Assembly: GCF_001275675.1 (NCBI RefSeq)
Contig: NZ_LITM01000002.1
Coordinates: 316,301 to 365,409, forward strand
Source of the DNA: Lysinibacillus sp. FJAT-14745
GTDB lineage: Bacteria > Bacillota > Bacilli > Bacillales_A > Planococcaceae
Reading direction: 5' to 3'
Length of the DNA stretch: 49,109 bases
Part shown: one piece after another, positions 1 to 8,261 of the stretch
Numbering within the stretch: position 1 is the first letter of the stretch
How the letters are laid out: each line of letters begins with the position of its first letter
The notes under the pieces: model-generated
The model's database searches: none
Told to the model about the DNA's origin: nothing
The model's input: only the letters and a program-made list of their open reading frames with translations
Position numbers and translations under genes: made by a program

Positions 1-76
1 GTCAGCAACAAAGCGAGTAGCCCGTAGCGGAAATCAGCCTCTTTGGATGTATAAAAATGGTTAATCAACACACCTG
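1..76 (-). mobile_element. End of a MITE-like repeat, truncated by the window edge
   Basis: The reverse complement of these 76 bases matches the left end of the element at 25919-26175. It starts with the same CAGGTGTGTTGATTA terminus (here 62-76) and stays nearly identical through the part that reads gaggctgatttccgctacgg. The match breaks after the ctactcgcttt motif near base 10, so this copy has a different interior or is rearranged. Only one end lies inside the window. Confidence 0.75.
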
Positions 77-180
77 CACTACTTTATTTCTATTTATGAC
101 TCTGTATAATTAGAAATATATGAACTTCGTTATTGAAAAGAAAGGAGGAAGATGTGGTAATCTACCAACATCAATGAACA

Positions 181-939
181 ATGAAATACTTCGTAAATTT
201 TTTAAAAGGTCTTATGATTACTGTTATTGTTATCTGTATTTCGTTTTTTATGGTGACGCAGTTTTTCAATACTAATGAAACAAAAGAGCCTGTAGTTGTC
301 GATAATAGCCCTAGTGTAGAAGAGTTTATTGGCTCTATTGCTGAAATTGCTCGGAAACAAGGTGCTGACAATGACTTGTATGCATCGATTATTATTGCGC
401 AAGCCGTTTTAGAAAGTGAGCATGGGCAAAGTGGCCTTGGATCTGCTCCAAATAACAATTTATTTGGGATGAAAGGTAGTTACCAAAATAACTCCGTCAC
501 ATTGGAAACATCTGAAGATGATGGTTCGGGTAATATGACTAGGGTGATGGCTGAATTTCGCAAATATCCTACCTATGAGGCTTCCATACGAGATTATGTA
601 AAATTAATGCGTAACGGGGTTTCCTGGAACAAAAATTTCTATGCAGGAGTTTTTAAAAGCAATACAAAGTCCTATACAGATGCGACGAAGTTTTTAACAG
701 GCTCCTATGCAACAGATTCACAATACAATGAAAAGCTTAATACACTGATAGCAAAGTATGATTTACAACAGTATGACAGTCCTGTCAAAGATAAAAAAAC
801 AATTACCGTAGCTGATGGTGACTCTCTTATACATATTGCAGAGGCTCATAATGTTAAAGTTACGTCCATTAAACAATGGAATCAGCTTCGATCTGATAGA
901 GTTGAAGCCGGCCAACAATTAAATATTTATAAATATTAA
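181..939 (+). CDS. Membrane-anchored glucosaminidase (GH73) with C-terminal LysM
   Basis: Predicted peptidoglycan hydrolase of 252 aa acting outside the membrane. Residues 1-29 form a basic start and a hydrophobic stretch that is a signal anchor or uncleaved signal. A mannosyl-glycoprotein endo-beta-N-acetylglucosaminidase-like domain covers about 45-195; E78 in the QAVLESEHG motif is the expected catalytic acid, and the NNLFGMKG motif follows. A LysM repeat (about 208-252) should bind the glycan. ATG 181 is the first start after an in-frame TGA at 175. The only strong Shine-Dalgarno (142-148) lies about 30 bases upstream and fits a tiny GTG reading frame at 154-177 better, so coupled translation is possible. 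ATG 214 is an alternative start. The gene stands alone with its own terminator. GH73 plus LysM is a common autolysin layout; the exact bond cleaved is not shown by sequence. Confidence 0.88.
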   Translation: MKYFVNFLKGLMITVIVICISFFMVTQFFNTNETKEPVVVDNSPSVEEFIGSIAEIARKQGADNDLYASIIIAQAVLESEHGQSGLGSAPNNNLFGMKGSYQNNSVTLETSEDDGSGNMTRVMAEFRKYPTYEASIRDYVKLMRNGVSWNKNFYAGVFKSNTKSYTDATKFLTGSYATDSQYNEKLNTLIAKYDLQQYDSPVKDKKTITVADGDSLIHIAEAHNVKVTSIKQWNQLRSDRVEAGQQLNIYKY

Positions 940-943
940 TGTA

Positions 944-981
944 AAAAATCTCCATGTACAATTATTGACATGGAGATTTTT
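944..981. terminator. Rho-independent terminator, probably bidirectional
   Basis: Inverted repeat AAAATCTCCATGT / ACATGGAGATTTT around a 10-base loop, followed by T-rich sequence on both strands. It sits between the glucosaminidase stop (939) and the end of the convergent coiled-coil gene (990). Confidence 0.85.
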
Positions 982-989
982 ATCTTCTA

Positions 990-1472
990 CTAACTTATTA
1001 ATCTGTAAATCACAGTTTCTAAGTCAAAGACTCGTTTATTCAAAACGTACGTTCTACCTTCTACCTGCTGAGCAATTTTTTCAGTAAACTCACCTAAATT
1101 TTCGATAATATTTTTCTGAAGCTCTGCTTGTCCAATTTTAAGTTCATACACATCACTCTTAAGTACTTGTACATCACTTTTAAGTTCATGCACATCATCC
1201 TTAAGTATGTGTACATCACTCTTAAGTTCATGCACATCATCCTTAAGTATGTGTACACCGCTCTTAAGTTCATGCACATCATCCTTAAGTATGTGTACAT
1301 CACTCTTAAGTTCATGCACATCATTTTCAATTTTATCTAAGCGTAGTTCAATTCCATCAAATCTTTGATCAATAGTCTCAAAACGTTGGTCAATTCCGTC
1401 AAGTCGCTTATGCACTGGTATTAATTCTTCTTTTAAAACGGAACGTAACAACTCTTTTAACTCTAGATTCAA
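990..1472 (-). CDS. Coiled-coil protein built from 14-residue (two-heptad) repeats
   Basis: Unrecognised 160-aa protein. The N-terminal 45 residues have repeated IDQRF/LDKIE heptads. The centre is an internal repeat of DVHELKS-DVHILKD units with hydrophobic residues at heptad positions, predicting one long helix that forms a coiled coil. The last 40 residues include a QVEGRTYVLNKRV segment. No signal peptide or membrane segment is visible. The start is TTG at 1472, about 9 bases after a GGGGG Shine-Dalgarno; the ATG at 1477 is out of frame and stops at once. The repeat is nearly identical in DNA (42-bp units), so copy number probably varies between strains. The role is unknown; structural, tethering or phage-related roles are all possible. 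Confidence 0.6.
   Translation of the reverse strand: MNLELKELLRSVLKEELIPVHKRLDGIDQRFETIDQRFDGIELRLDKIENDVHELKSDVHILKDDVHELKSGVHILKDDVHELKSDVHILKDDVHELKSDVQVLKSDVYELKIGQAELQKNIIENLGEFTEKIAQQVEGRTYVLNKRVFDLETVIYRLIS
1138..1326. repeat. In-frame 42-bp tandem repeat
   Basis: Roughly four and a half copies of a 42-bp unit (for example 1201-1242, 1243-1284, 1285-1326) that code for two heptads each on the minus strand. Copies differ at only one to three bases, except the outermost. The unit length is a multiple of 3 and of the 7-residue heptad, so gain or loss keeps both frame and coiled-coil register. Confidence 0.9.
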
Positions 1473-1564
1473 TTCATATCCCCCAATCCTCTAATTTTGA
1501 TTGCATTATAGCATAATGTAAATAGGTTATCTCAATCAATAATTTTCCGATTCGTCTCAAAAAT

Positions 1565-1596
1565 TGAAAAAGAGAAGCCACGTCAAGCTTCTCTAA
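1565..1596 (-). terminator. Terminator of the dpp/ykf operon
   Basis: On the minus strand AGAGAAGC and GCTTCTCT pair around an 8-base loop, followed by a run of T. It lies directly after the last gene of the operon (stop at 1602). Confidence 0.8.
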
Positions 1597-1601
1597 ACTT
1601 T

Positions 1602-2417
1602 TTATTTAAATAAGCTAGCAACAGCGGTAATAGATGTTGCCAAATCTTTTCGATATTGCTGATGCTGTTCGTCCAGACTGTTTATATTAACCTCGTTCCC
1701 GCCAAGCGAAGAATGTACATAAAAGTTATCTCCTATATATAAAGCAATATGTCCTGGGAAGTATAATAAGTCTCCCTTTTGTATGTGCTCTAGAGATATT
1801 TCTTTAATAGGAAAACCTTCAACGATTTTGGCATCGCGATAAATATTTACCCCATTTAGCATATATGCCATAGAACATAGACCTGAGCAATCAATACCTA
1901 GCGGCGATTTTCCTCCCCAGCGATAGGGTGTCGCTAAATAGCTAAGCGCTGTTTGGACAACATTTTCTCGTAATTGTTGCTCAGATAAGCTATTTTCTGG
2001 AATTTTTTCTTGTAGCCATTGCCTACGTACGTAACCGATCTCCTCCGTTACTAATTGCACTGCTGCCCATTCAGGATCTAGCTCGTCAATAGCAATCGAA
2101 CAGATGATTGAACCTTTAACGAGCGTCATCATTTTCGTACTCTGAATGCGAGGCTGCTGCAAAACATCAGCGAAGCTTTGGTTAATAAAATGGTTTACTT
2201 CTTGTAGCCAGGCATCCGTTTTGGCTTCACCCACTAGTAAGTTATCCTTCTGGCAATAACCTTCATAGCGATATGCGGTTTGTATACGTACCCAGCTCTC
2301 ATCTATGTCTTCTATGATTTGAACCGTCATTCCGTATAATACCTCATCCACTAATTCTGAGGATTCATCTGGCTTTGCATGTAAATTGGCAATCATTGAC
2401 GTCACAATGGCATTCAT
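1602..2417 (-). CDS. ykfC: YkfC-type gamma-D-glutamyl-L-diamino acid endopeptidase (NlpC/P60)
   Basis: Predicted cytosolic cysteine peptidase of 271 aa that cuts the D-Glu-gamma-L-diamino acid bond of L-Ala-D-Glu-containing murein peptides. Two SH3b-like regions fill residues 1-140. The NlpC/P60 domain follows, with C177 in the GIDCSGLC motif, H223 in the GHIALYIG motif and H235 as third member. There is no signal peptide, which matches B. subtilis YkfC and its role in recycling rather than wall turnover. ATG 2417 overlaps the stop of the upstream gene (ATGA) and has an AAGGAG site at good spacing. Last gene of the 11-gene operon. Its product, an L-Ala-D-Glu dipeptide, is the substrate of YkfB in the same operon. 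The diamino acid preference (mDap or Lys) cannot be told from sequence; Lysinibacillus walls usually carry Lys. Confidence 0.88.
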   Translation of the reverse strand: MNAIVTSMIANLHAKPDESSELVDEVLYGMTVQIIEDIDESWVRIQTAYRYEGYCQKDNLLVGEAKTDAWLQEVNHFINQSFADVLQQPRIQSTKMMTLVKGSIICSIAIDELDPEWAAVQLVTEEIGYVRRQWLQEKIPENSLSEQQLRENVVQTALSYLATPYRWGGKSPLGIDCSGLCSMAYMLNGVNIYRDAKIVEGFPIKEISLEHIQKGDLLYFPGHIALYIGDNFYVHSSLGGNEVNINSLDEQHQQYRKDLATSITAVASLFK

Positions 2418-3199
2418 TCTATCATCTCCTTCCGCTTCACCAAGTAATCGTAAACAACTTTGGAAAGACGACCAATTAGCTGCCTTGCATGATCATTATT
2501 AGTAACTTCAGTGATGAAAACGCCAATGAGATAATCCCCAGAGCTACTGTACACAATCCCAACATCATGATCTACCGTATCAAGACCACCTGTTTTATGA
2601 GCAAGTTTCACATCATCTACTAAATAACGCTTCAGTGATTCGTGTACTCGTTGGCGGCATAAAATTTCTAGCGTTAGTTCACTAAATGCTAATGATAACA
2701 AGTCCCTACGATAAATTCGTGAAAATAGCAGTGCCATATCACGTGCTGACGTAGTATTATCAAAGCCTTTTGCAAGCCTCTCGATATCCATCATCTTACG
2801 TTGAATTGTAGTTTGTAGTAGCCCAATTTCACGAAAATATTGATTGAGCGCATCCATTCCTAGAAAATCGATTAGTACATTTGTTGCTGTATTATCACTC
2901 GTAATAATCATCCATACTAAAAGCTCGTAAATGGTACTTTGCTCTAGGCGCTGCTCACTAATAACACTAAAATCCACCCATTCTTCTGGTGTTATCTTAA
3001 TCTCTTGTTCTAATGATAGGTTGTTGCTTTCTACATAATTCAGAACAGCAAGCAGTATAGGCACCTTAATCAAACTAGCACTAGAAAACGTGTCTTCTAG
3101 CTTTTCATTCATGAAAAAATGTTCAGTCTTACAATCTTTCACAAACATATGCACTTTATAGGGAGCTATTTGAAGAATCTGTGTAATCGTTTGCTTCAT
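2414..3199 (-). CDS. Cytosolic serine hydrolase of the class A beta-lactamase fold
   Basis: 261-aa member of the penicillin-recognising serine hydrolase superfamily (beta-lactamase2 type). All three active-site motifs are present: S42-L-I-K45, S101-D-N and K202-T-G. The class A omega-loop ExxLN motif is not obvious; only E140 in the DIERLA segment is near. There is no signal peptide, unlike true beta-lactamases and PBPs, so it should work on substrates already in the cytosol. It overlaps ykfC by 4 bases and starts 9 bases after ykfA ends, inside a murein-peptide operon. A D-amino-acid peptidase or esterase role on recycled wall peptides is the best inference. Such a gene is not part of the B. 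subtilis dpp/ykf operon. A cryptic beta-lactamase remains possible. Confidence 0.8.
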   Translation of the reverse strand: MKQTITQILQIAPYKVHMFVKDCKTEHFFMNEKLEDTFSSASLIKVPILLAVLNYVESNNLSLEQEIKITPEEWVDFSVISEQRLEQSTIYELLVWMIITSDNTATNVLIDFLGMDALNQYFREIGLLQTTIQRKMMDIERLAKGFDNTTSARDMALLFSRIYRRDLLSLAFSELTLEILCRQRVHESLKRYLVDDVKLAHKTGGLDTVDHDVGIVYSSSGDYLIGVFITEVTNNDHARQLIGRLSKVVYDYLVKRKEMIE

Positions 3200-3208
3200 A
3201 TTTCACAC

Positions 3209-4141
3209 CTACTCTATGACTTTTATCAACTGATTCTCCGTGTCCATTGTAATAGTTCGACCTAATGGCAGGGACAGCGTTGGTAAACAGTGGCCACAAG
3301 TAATGTCCTTAATGATAGGTATATTGAGTGGACCTAAAATTTCTTGAAAAATGGTTTGTAGTGATAGGCTGTGTTCTGGATGTTTTGGATCTTCAGGGCC
3401 GCAATTTGTCCAAGCTCCTAATAGGATACCTGCCACCTCATCTAGTTTGCCTGCCAATTTTAGTTGCGTAAGCATCCGATCAACACGTTGCTCACTCTCG
3501 TCTACATCTTCTAAAAATAGGATTTTACCCTTTGTATCAATTTCATAAGGTGTCCCAAGAGATGCGGTAACTAATGTTAAGTTCCCACCAATAAGCTGCC
3601 CTGTCGCTTTGCCAGCTGCAAGCGTTGTCATTGTACGTCCAGGTGGATTTTCAAGACAGTAGCCCGTACGTTCTGTTGCTGTCACACTTTCGATAAAAGA
3701 ATTCCATGTATATTGATCCATCTCTGGTCGAATAAATTCTGTAGAGGGCATTGGTGTATGATACGTAACAAAGCCACATTGTTGGTTAAAAGCGATATGT
3801 AATGCCGTTACATCGCTATAACCAGCAAATACTTTTGGGTTGGCTTTTATCGTAGCGAAATCTAGAAGCGATAAAATTTTTGTCGCTCCGTAACCTCCAC
3901 GTAGACAGAAAATGCCGTCAATGTTAGAGTCGCTAAACATTTGATTAACCTCAGAGGCTCTTAGTTCATCAGAGCCTGCTAAGTAGCCGTGCCTTGCTCG
4001 ACATGTTTCCCCAGCGACAACTTTAAAACCTAGCTTTTCAATACTTTGAACGGCAGGAAGAAATTTTTCAGGTGGGGTTGCACCCGAAGCACTTATCAAA
4101 CCAATTGTGTCACCTTTTTTCAATGCCTTTGGACGAATCAT
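3209..4141 (-). CDS. ykfA: YkfA-type murein tetrapeptide L,D-carboxypeptidase (S66)
   Basis: 310-aa cytosolic peptidase of family S66 (LdcA/MccF) that removes the terminal D-Ala from murein tetrapeptides, leaving tripeptide for YkfC. The expected catalytic triad is visible: S109 in the GYSDVTAL motif, E211 in the FLEDVDE motif and H284 in the CGHCLP motif. The N-terminal [13 protein letters not shown] strand-loop is typical of the family. ATG 4141 overlaps the stop of the ATPase gene (ATGA) and follows a GGAGG site. Full family length. MccF-like microcin immunity is the alternative in S66, but the operon context favours murein recycling. Confidence 0.9.
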   Translation of the reverse strand: MIRPKALKKGDTIGLISASGATPPEKFLPAVQSIEKLGFKVVAGETCRARHGYLAGSDELRASEVNQMFSDSNIDGIFCLRGGYGATKILSLLDFATIKANPKVFAGYSDVTALHIAFNQQCGFVTYHTPMPSTEFIRPEMDQYTWNSFIESVTATERTGYCLENPPGRTMTTLAAGKATGQLIGGNLTLVTASLGTPYEIDTKGKILFLEDVDESEQRVDRMLTQLKLAGKLDEVAGILLGAWTNCGPEDPKHPEHSLSLQTIFQEILGPLNIPIIKDITCGHCLPTLSLPLGRTITMDTENQLIKVIE

Positions 4142-5085
4142 TTGCTTACCTCCATTTTTAGTGAAGTTCGGTATCTTTCCAATTCCTCTTCATTAGCCAA
4201 GACAAAATGACCTTCTTCTATTTCAATAAATGACGGTGGCTGAATGTCATAGTTATGCTGTGATGGATCATAGATTTCTACGACTTTATCACGCTCCTTA
4301 TAAGGATTTGGCTCCGGTACTGCCGATAACAATGCCCTTGTATAAGGATGCAGGGGATTAGCAAACAGCTTTTCTGTCTCCGCTAGCTCAACAATTTTAC
4401 CTTTATAAATTACAGCCGTTCGGTCCGTAATAAAGCGGACTACAGATAAGTCATGAGCAATGAATAAATAGGTTAAATCATTTTGCTGCTGTAGGTTTGC
4501 TAGTAAATTTAATACTTGAGCACGAATGGATACGTCTAATGCCGAAATTGGTTCGTCCGCAATAATAAACTCTGGCTCCATTACTAGTGCACGTGCAATG
4601 CCGATACGCTGACGCTGCCCTCCTGAAAATTCATGCGGGAAGCGACTAGAAAACTCCGGTAATAATCCTACATTTAACAATGCATTGCGTACTTTCTGTT
4701 GACGATCAGCCTCATTTTTGAAGTTTTTTGTATTAATAAGTCCCTCTGAAATAATATAGTCAACCTTTGCACGTTCATTTAGAGATGCCATAGGATCTTG
4801 AAAAATCATTTGGATTTTCTGTGTAATTTCTCGATCCCACTCTTTCGATATTTTGCCATTTAGTTTCTTACCGTGATACAGTATTTGTCCTTCAGTGACT
4901 TCATTGATACGCATAATAGCTCGGCCGATTGTTGTTTTCCCAGAGCCTGATTCACCTACTAAACCAAATGTTTCACCTTTAAAAATATCGAAGCTGACAT
5001 CATCAATCGCTATAAATTTATTTTTGCCCTTCCCAAAAACAACCTTTAAATTTTTCACCTCAACTACTACTTCTTTATGACTCAT
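4138..5085 (-). CDS. ykfD: Peptide ABC transporter ATP-binding protein (YkfD/DppF/OppF type)
   Basis: 315-aa ABC ATPase that powers dipeptide or murein-peptide uptake together with DppD. It has Walker [11 protein letters not shown]-loop region [13 protein letters not shown] signature FSGGQRQR, Walker B FIIADEP and the switch His in IAHDLS. A C-terminal oligopeptide/dipeptide transporter extension ([12 protein letters not shown]) is typical of OppF/DppF. The start ATG 5085 overlaps the end of dppD by 11 bases, which suggests coupled translation of the two ATPases. Residues 1-10 precede the first strand directly, so a longer start is unlikely. Confidence 0.92.
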   Translation of the reverse strand: MSHKEVVVEVKNLKVVFGKGKNKFIAIDDVSFDIFKGETFGLVGESGSGKTTIGRAIMRINEVTEGQILYHGKKLNGKISKEWDREITQKIQMIFQDPMASLNERAKVDYIISEGLINTKNFKNEADRQQKVRNALLNVGLLPEFSSRFPHEFSGGQRQRIGIARALVMEPEFIIADEPISALDVSIRAQVLNLLANLQQQNDLTYLFIAHDLSVVRFITDRTAVIYKGKIVELAETEKLFANPLHPYTRALLSAVPEPNPYKERDKVVEIYDPSQHNYDIQPPSFIEIEEGHFVLANEEELERYRTSLKMEVSK

Positions 5086-6139
5086 GCGCGTATCGTCTCC
5101 CTTCCGCGAAAAAGGCTTGTAGCGCTTCAGGAGGCTCTACTTTCGGCGCAAGTGGATCTAATAGCCATGTACGAGCATAATGTGTGTCACTGACCTGAAA
5201 AAATGGAGGACGTTCCACAAAATCGATCTTTAACGCATATTGATTGCGAGGTGCAAAGGCATCTCCCTTAATTTCTTGAAAAAGATTTGGTGGAGTACCC
5301 TTGATGGAATAAAGCTGCTCCCCTTTTGAGCCTAGTTGCGGTAATGAAGAAATGAGCGCCCATGTATAGGGATGCTTGCCATTAAAGAAAATTTCATGCG
5401 TCTTTCCTATTTCGATGACATCACCTGCATACATAACGGCAATACGGTCAGCAACCTTCGCGACAACGCCTAAATCATGCGTTATATAAACGGTCGTTAG
5501 TCCATATTTTTGTTGAAGATTTTTTAAAAGCTGCAAAATTTGTGCTTGGATTGTTACGTCTAATGCAGTTGTTGGCTCATCACAAATTAAAATTTTTGGT
5601 TTACATGCTAGCGCAATTGCGATGACGATTCGTTGACGCATGCCACCGGAAAATTCGTGAGGATATTGCTTATAGCGCTTTTCCACATCGTGAATGCCAA
5701 CATCTTTTAACAATTTTAATGTTTCTTCGTATGCGACTTTCCCCTTTAAGTCTTGATGTAAATGAACACATTCCTCGATTTGCTTACCAATCGTTTTCAG
5801 TGGATTTAATGATGTCATAGGATCCTGTGTAACCATTGCCACTTCTTTTCCCCGAATGCTTAGCCACTCCCGCTCGGTTCTAAACTGCGCTAAATCCTGA
5901 GTATTGTAGAGGATCTGCCCCTGATCAATGTAGCCATTTTTATCGAGCAAGCCCATGATTGATTTCATAAGAACGGATTTTCCTGAACCTGATTCGCCAA
6001 CGATCGCAAGATTTTCACCTTTGTATAAATCAAGGGAAATATTACGAATGGCCGTTAGCACTCTGCCACGAAGTGTAAATTTAATGACAAGGTTTTGGAT
6101 GGTTAAAATAGGTGATTGAGTTTGTGTCACTTCCATCAT
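5075..6139 (-). CDS. dppD: Peptide ABC transporter ATP-binding protein DppD
   Basis: 354-aa ABC ATPase, partner of the YkfD-type protein. Motifs are Walker [17 protein letters not shown] signature, Walker B ILICDEP and the H in YITHDLG. The C-terminal domain (about 260-354) carries the [14 protein letters not shown] and GTPPNL motifs of OppD/DppD proteins. The expected Cys cluster for an Fe-S site is not seen. The GGGGG Shine-Dalgarno touches the annotated ATG, so the second ATG or GTG 6130 may be the true start; the change would be at most three residues. It begins 6 bases after dppC ends. Confidence 0.92.
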   Translation of the reverse strand: MMEVTQTQSPILTIQNLVIKFTLRGRVLTAIRNISLDLYKGENLAIVGESGSGKSVLMKSIMGLLDKNGYIDQGQILYNTQDLAQFRTEREWLSIRGKEVAMVTQDPMTSLNPLKTIGKQIEECVHLHQDLKGKVAYEETLKLLKDVGIHDVEKRYKQYPHEFSGGMRQRIVIAIALACKPKILICDEPTTALDVTIQAQILQLLKNLQQKYGLTTVYITHDLGVVAKVADRIAVMYAGDVIEIGKTHEIFFNGKHPYTWALISSLPQLGSKGEQLYSIKGTPPNLFQEIKGDAFAPRNQYALKIDFVERPPFFQVSDTHYARTWLLDPLAPKVEPPEALQAFFAEGRRYAHES

Positions 6140-6145
6140 CCCCCT

Positions 6146-7120
6146 TTATACGTGATTTTTCGGATCTGCTGCATCTGCAAATGAATTTCCTATAATATAA
6201 AATGCAATCGTAATGATACTTAATACAACACTTGGAAAAATGAGCTGATATCTTAATTCTGGAGACATCATGAGTACTCGTCCTTCATTGATTAAATTTC
6301 CTAAAGACGGCTCACTAATCGGTAGTCCTAATCCGATATATGTTAAAAAGACTTCTGAGCCTATTGCAAATGGGATGGCTAGGCTCATTCGTAACATAAT
6401 GACCGAAATGAGATAAGGTAAAAGATTTTTTAAAATGATTCGATAATCGGGGGTTCCTAAACATTTTGAAGCTAAGTTATACTCTCGATCACGCAAAATC
6501 ACAATTTGATTGCGTATAAATCTCGCCATTTCCACCCAGCCGGTAATACACATGGCAATAATGATCGTAGAAATACTTGGTCGCAAAATATAGGACATTA
6601 AAATAAGTACGATAGTCGTCGGTATGTTATCAACGACGTTGTAAAGCTGTGTGATGGGCAACTCTAATTTACGCGAAAAGCCCCAAAGTGTACCGACTGT
6701 AATACCAACGATAGCCTCTACTAAAGCAACGACACAGCCAATAAATAACGAGGTTCTCGTCCCTGCCCAAATACGTGACCATAAATCCTGCCCAATGGAA
6801 TTTGTCCCAAACCAAAATTCAGCATTTGGTGCAATATTACGTGCTTGGAGGCCTGTCTGGTCATCTAAATATATTTCAGTCGGTGATTTTTGCGTTGGTA
6901 AATACGGCTGTAAAATGGTGAAACCTACGATTATAAACACGCCAACTAATAAAAAGACAGCGATGCGATTTTTCAAAAAGGATTTCCATGTGGAACGCCA
7001 ATAAGAATAATTAGAATAGGCAGTTTCTTCAGCTTGACGTTCATCTACTTCTGCAAACTCGAACAATGTTTCACGTGATTTGTTTGAGATATTGTTTATT
7101 TCTTCTGAATACATTCCCAT
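6146..7120 (-). CDS. dppC: Peptide ABC transporter permease DppC
   Basis: 324-aa inner-membrane permease with a hydrophilic N-terminal 40 residues, a first membrane segment (about 52-71) and five later ones. The OppC N-terminal motif region precedes TM1, and the binding-protein-dependent permease motif (EMARFIRNQI...ASKCLG) lies in the cytoplasmic loop that contacts the ATPases. It forms the channel with DppB. ATG 7120 shares one base with the dppB stop (TAATG) and has a GGGGAGAG site at good spacing. Confidence 0.92.
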   Translation of the reverse strand: MGMYSEEINNISNKSRETLFEFAEVDERQAEETAYSNYSYWRSTWKSFLKNRIAVFLLVGVFIIVGFTILQPYLPTQKSPTEIYLDDQTGLQARNIAPNAEFWFGTNSIGQDLWSRIWAGTRTSLFIGCVVALVEAIVGITVGTLWGFSRKLELPITQLYNVVDNIPTTIVLILMSYILRPSISTIIIAMCITGWVEMARFIRNQIVILRDREYNLASKCLGTPDYRIILKNLLPYLISVIMLRMSLAIPFAIGSEVFLTYIGLGLPISEPSLGNLINEGRVLMMSPELRYQLIFPSVVLSIITIAFYIIGNSFADAADPKNHV

Positions 7121-8067
7121 TAACGTACACTCTCCCCTTTCCCCAATTTAATGCGCGGATCAACAAGGGCCATTGTAATATCACCTAAAATGAGTCCGAT
7201 AATTCCAAGTGACGAGAACACCAGCACTAAGCCTTGTACAATCGTATTATCCTGTCGCTGTATAGCATCTACGAGTAAGCCCCCCATACCAGGAATGGAA
7301 TATAAGGATTCAATGTAGATGGAACCTGTAATGGTAAAAAGAATAGTTGCTGGTAAATACTGTGCCATTGGAATAAAAGCGTTTCGTAGTACATGTTTAA
7401 ACATTAATGCACGCTCTTTAACTCCTTTTGCTCTCGCTAGCTTAATATAATCCTTGTTTAATTCATCCACCATATAACGCCGCATCCACATAGCATAGGA
7501 GGCAGTCGGTGCTAACGCCATTGAAGTCAGTGGTAAAATCCACGTAATTGGCCTATACTCATCAAAAAGCATTGGTAAATGGAAAATTTCTGTAATATAC
7601 ATTTGAATGACTAAATAATAGACGGCGGCTGGCACTGCAACGATAATGACAATATAGCCAGTCCCTAAGCGGTCCAGCCAGCGTCCCTTCATCTGGGCCA
7701 TCAATATGCCGAGCGGAACTCCAATTAGAAGAGATAGTGCAACCGCACCTAAACCAAATAGTAAGGAATACATGATCTTATCTGCAATAATCGTAACGAC
7801 TGGTACATCTGTCCGATATGTAACGGATTTACCTAAATCACCATGAAACAGCTTAGCGTAAAAATTCCCCAACTGTACAAGTATCGGGTCACGTAAACCT
7901 AAATTCGTTAAATATACTTCTTGTTGTGCAGGTGACATTTTATTCGCTGCTGCTCCTAAATAACCTTCTTCCGGCATTAAACGTAGTAATGAAAAAACAA
8001 TCGTAATAATAATAAATAGTGTTAAAACTGATTGTAATAACCGTTTACCTATATACCACAGCATCAT
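7120..8067 (-). CDS. dppB: Peptide ABC transporter permease DppB
   Basis: Permease of about 315 aa with six membrane segments, starting IGKRLLQSVLTLFIIIT. It has the OppB/DppB coupling loop (DELNKDYIKLARAKGVKE). The open frame extends upstream to 8142, but the AGGAGG at 8073-8078 sits just before a double ATG (8067 and 8064), so the start is placed here. The upstream part of the frame lies in a stem-loop leader. The gene is separated from dppE by 194 bases, the largest gap in the operon, and that gap holds a structured RNA element. Its partner DppC overlaps its stop codon. Confidence 0.9.
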   Translation of the reverse strand: MMLWYIGKRLLQSVLTLFIIITIVFSLLRLMPEEGYLGAAANKMSPAQQEVYLTNLGLRDPILVQLGNFYAKLFHGDLGKSVTYRTDVPVVTIIADKIMYSLLFGLGAVALSLLIGVPLGILMAQMKGRWLDRLGTGYIVIIVAVPAAVYYLVIQMYITEIFHLPMLFDEYRPITWILPLTSMALAPTASYAMWMRRYMVDELNKDYIKLARAKGVKERALMFKHVLRNAFIPMAQYLPATILFTITGSIYIESLYSIPGMGGLLVDAIQRQDNTIVQGLVLVFSSLGIIGLILGDITMALVDPRIKLGKGESVR

Positions 8068-8072
8068 TTCAT

Positions 8073-8130
8073 CCTCCTTCTTCAGAAAGACTGAAGGAGA
8101 TGCCGACTTTTTTATTTCGGTATCTCCTTC
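8073..8130 (-). promoter_or_regulatory. Stem-loop with possible alternative pairing to the dppB ribosome site
   Basis: On the minus strand an arm at 8130-8117 (GAAGGAGATACCGA) pairs with 8106-8093 (TCGGCATCTCCTTC) with one mismatch around a 10-base AU-rich loop. The second arm ends in CTCCTTC, which is also complementary to the GAAGGAG of the dppB Shine-Dalgarno at 8080-8074. The two pairings exclude each other. Known parallels are hairpins that separate a highly expressed binding-protein gene from its permease genes. The regulatory reading is inference. Confidence 0.55.
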
Positions 8131-8261
8131 ATCAATACTCATTGCTTTTGAACATTTATCTTGAATGGAGCAATTATATTTTTTTCAGCATTAACTACCC
8201 TAAAGTCCGATTGCTGCAACTAACAATCATGGGAATAAGTTGAAAAAGATTGAATTTTCAA

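Noticed and set aside
1138..1326. Regular repeat resembling a CRISPR array
   Set aside because: Units are contiguous 42-bp copies without variable spacers, lie in a coding frame and translate to heptads; no cas genes are near.
1094..1340. Alternative reading frames across the tandem repeat (both strands)
   Set aside because: They are shadows of the repeat: open only because the 42-bp unit lacks stops in several frames. No ribosome sites.
2414..3199. Beta-lactam resistance enzyme
   Set aside because: All three motifs are present but there is no export signal and it is embedded in a murein-peptide operon.
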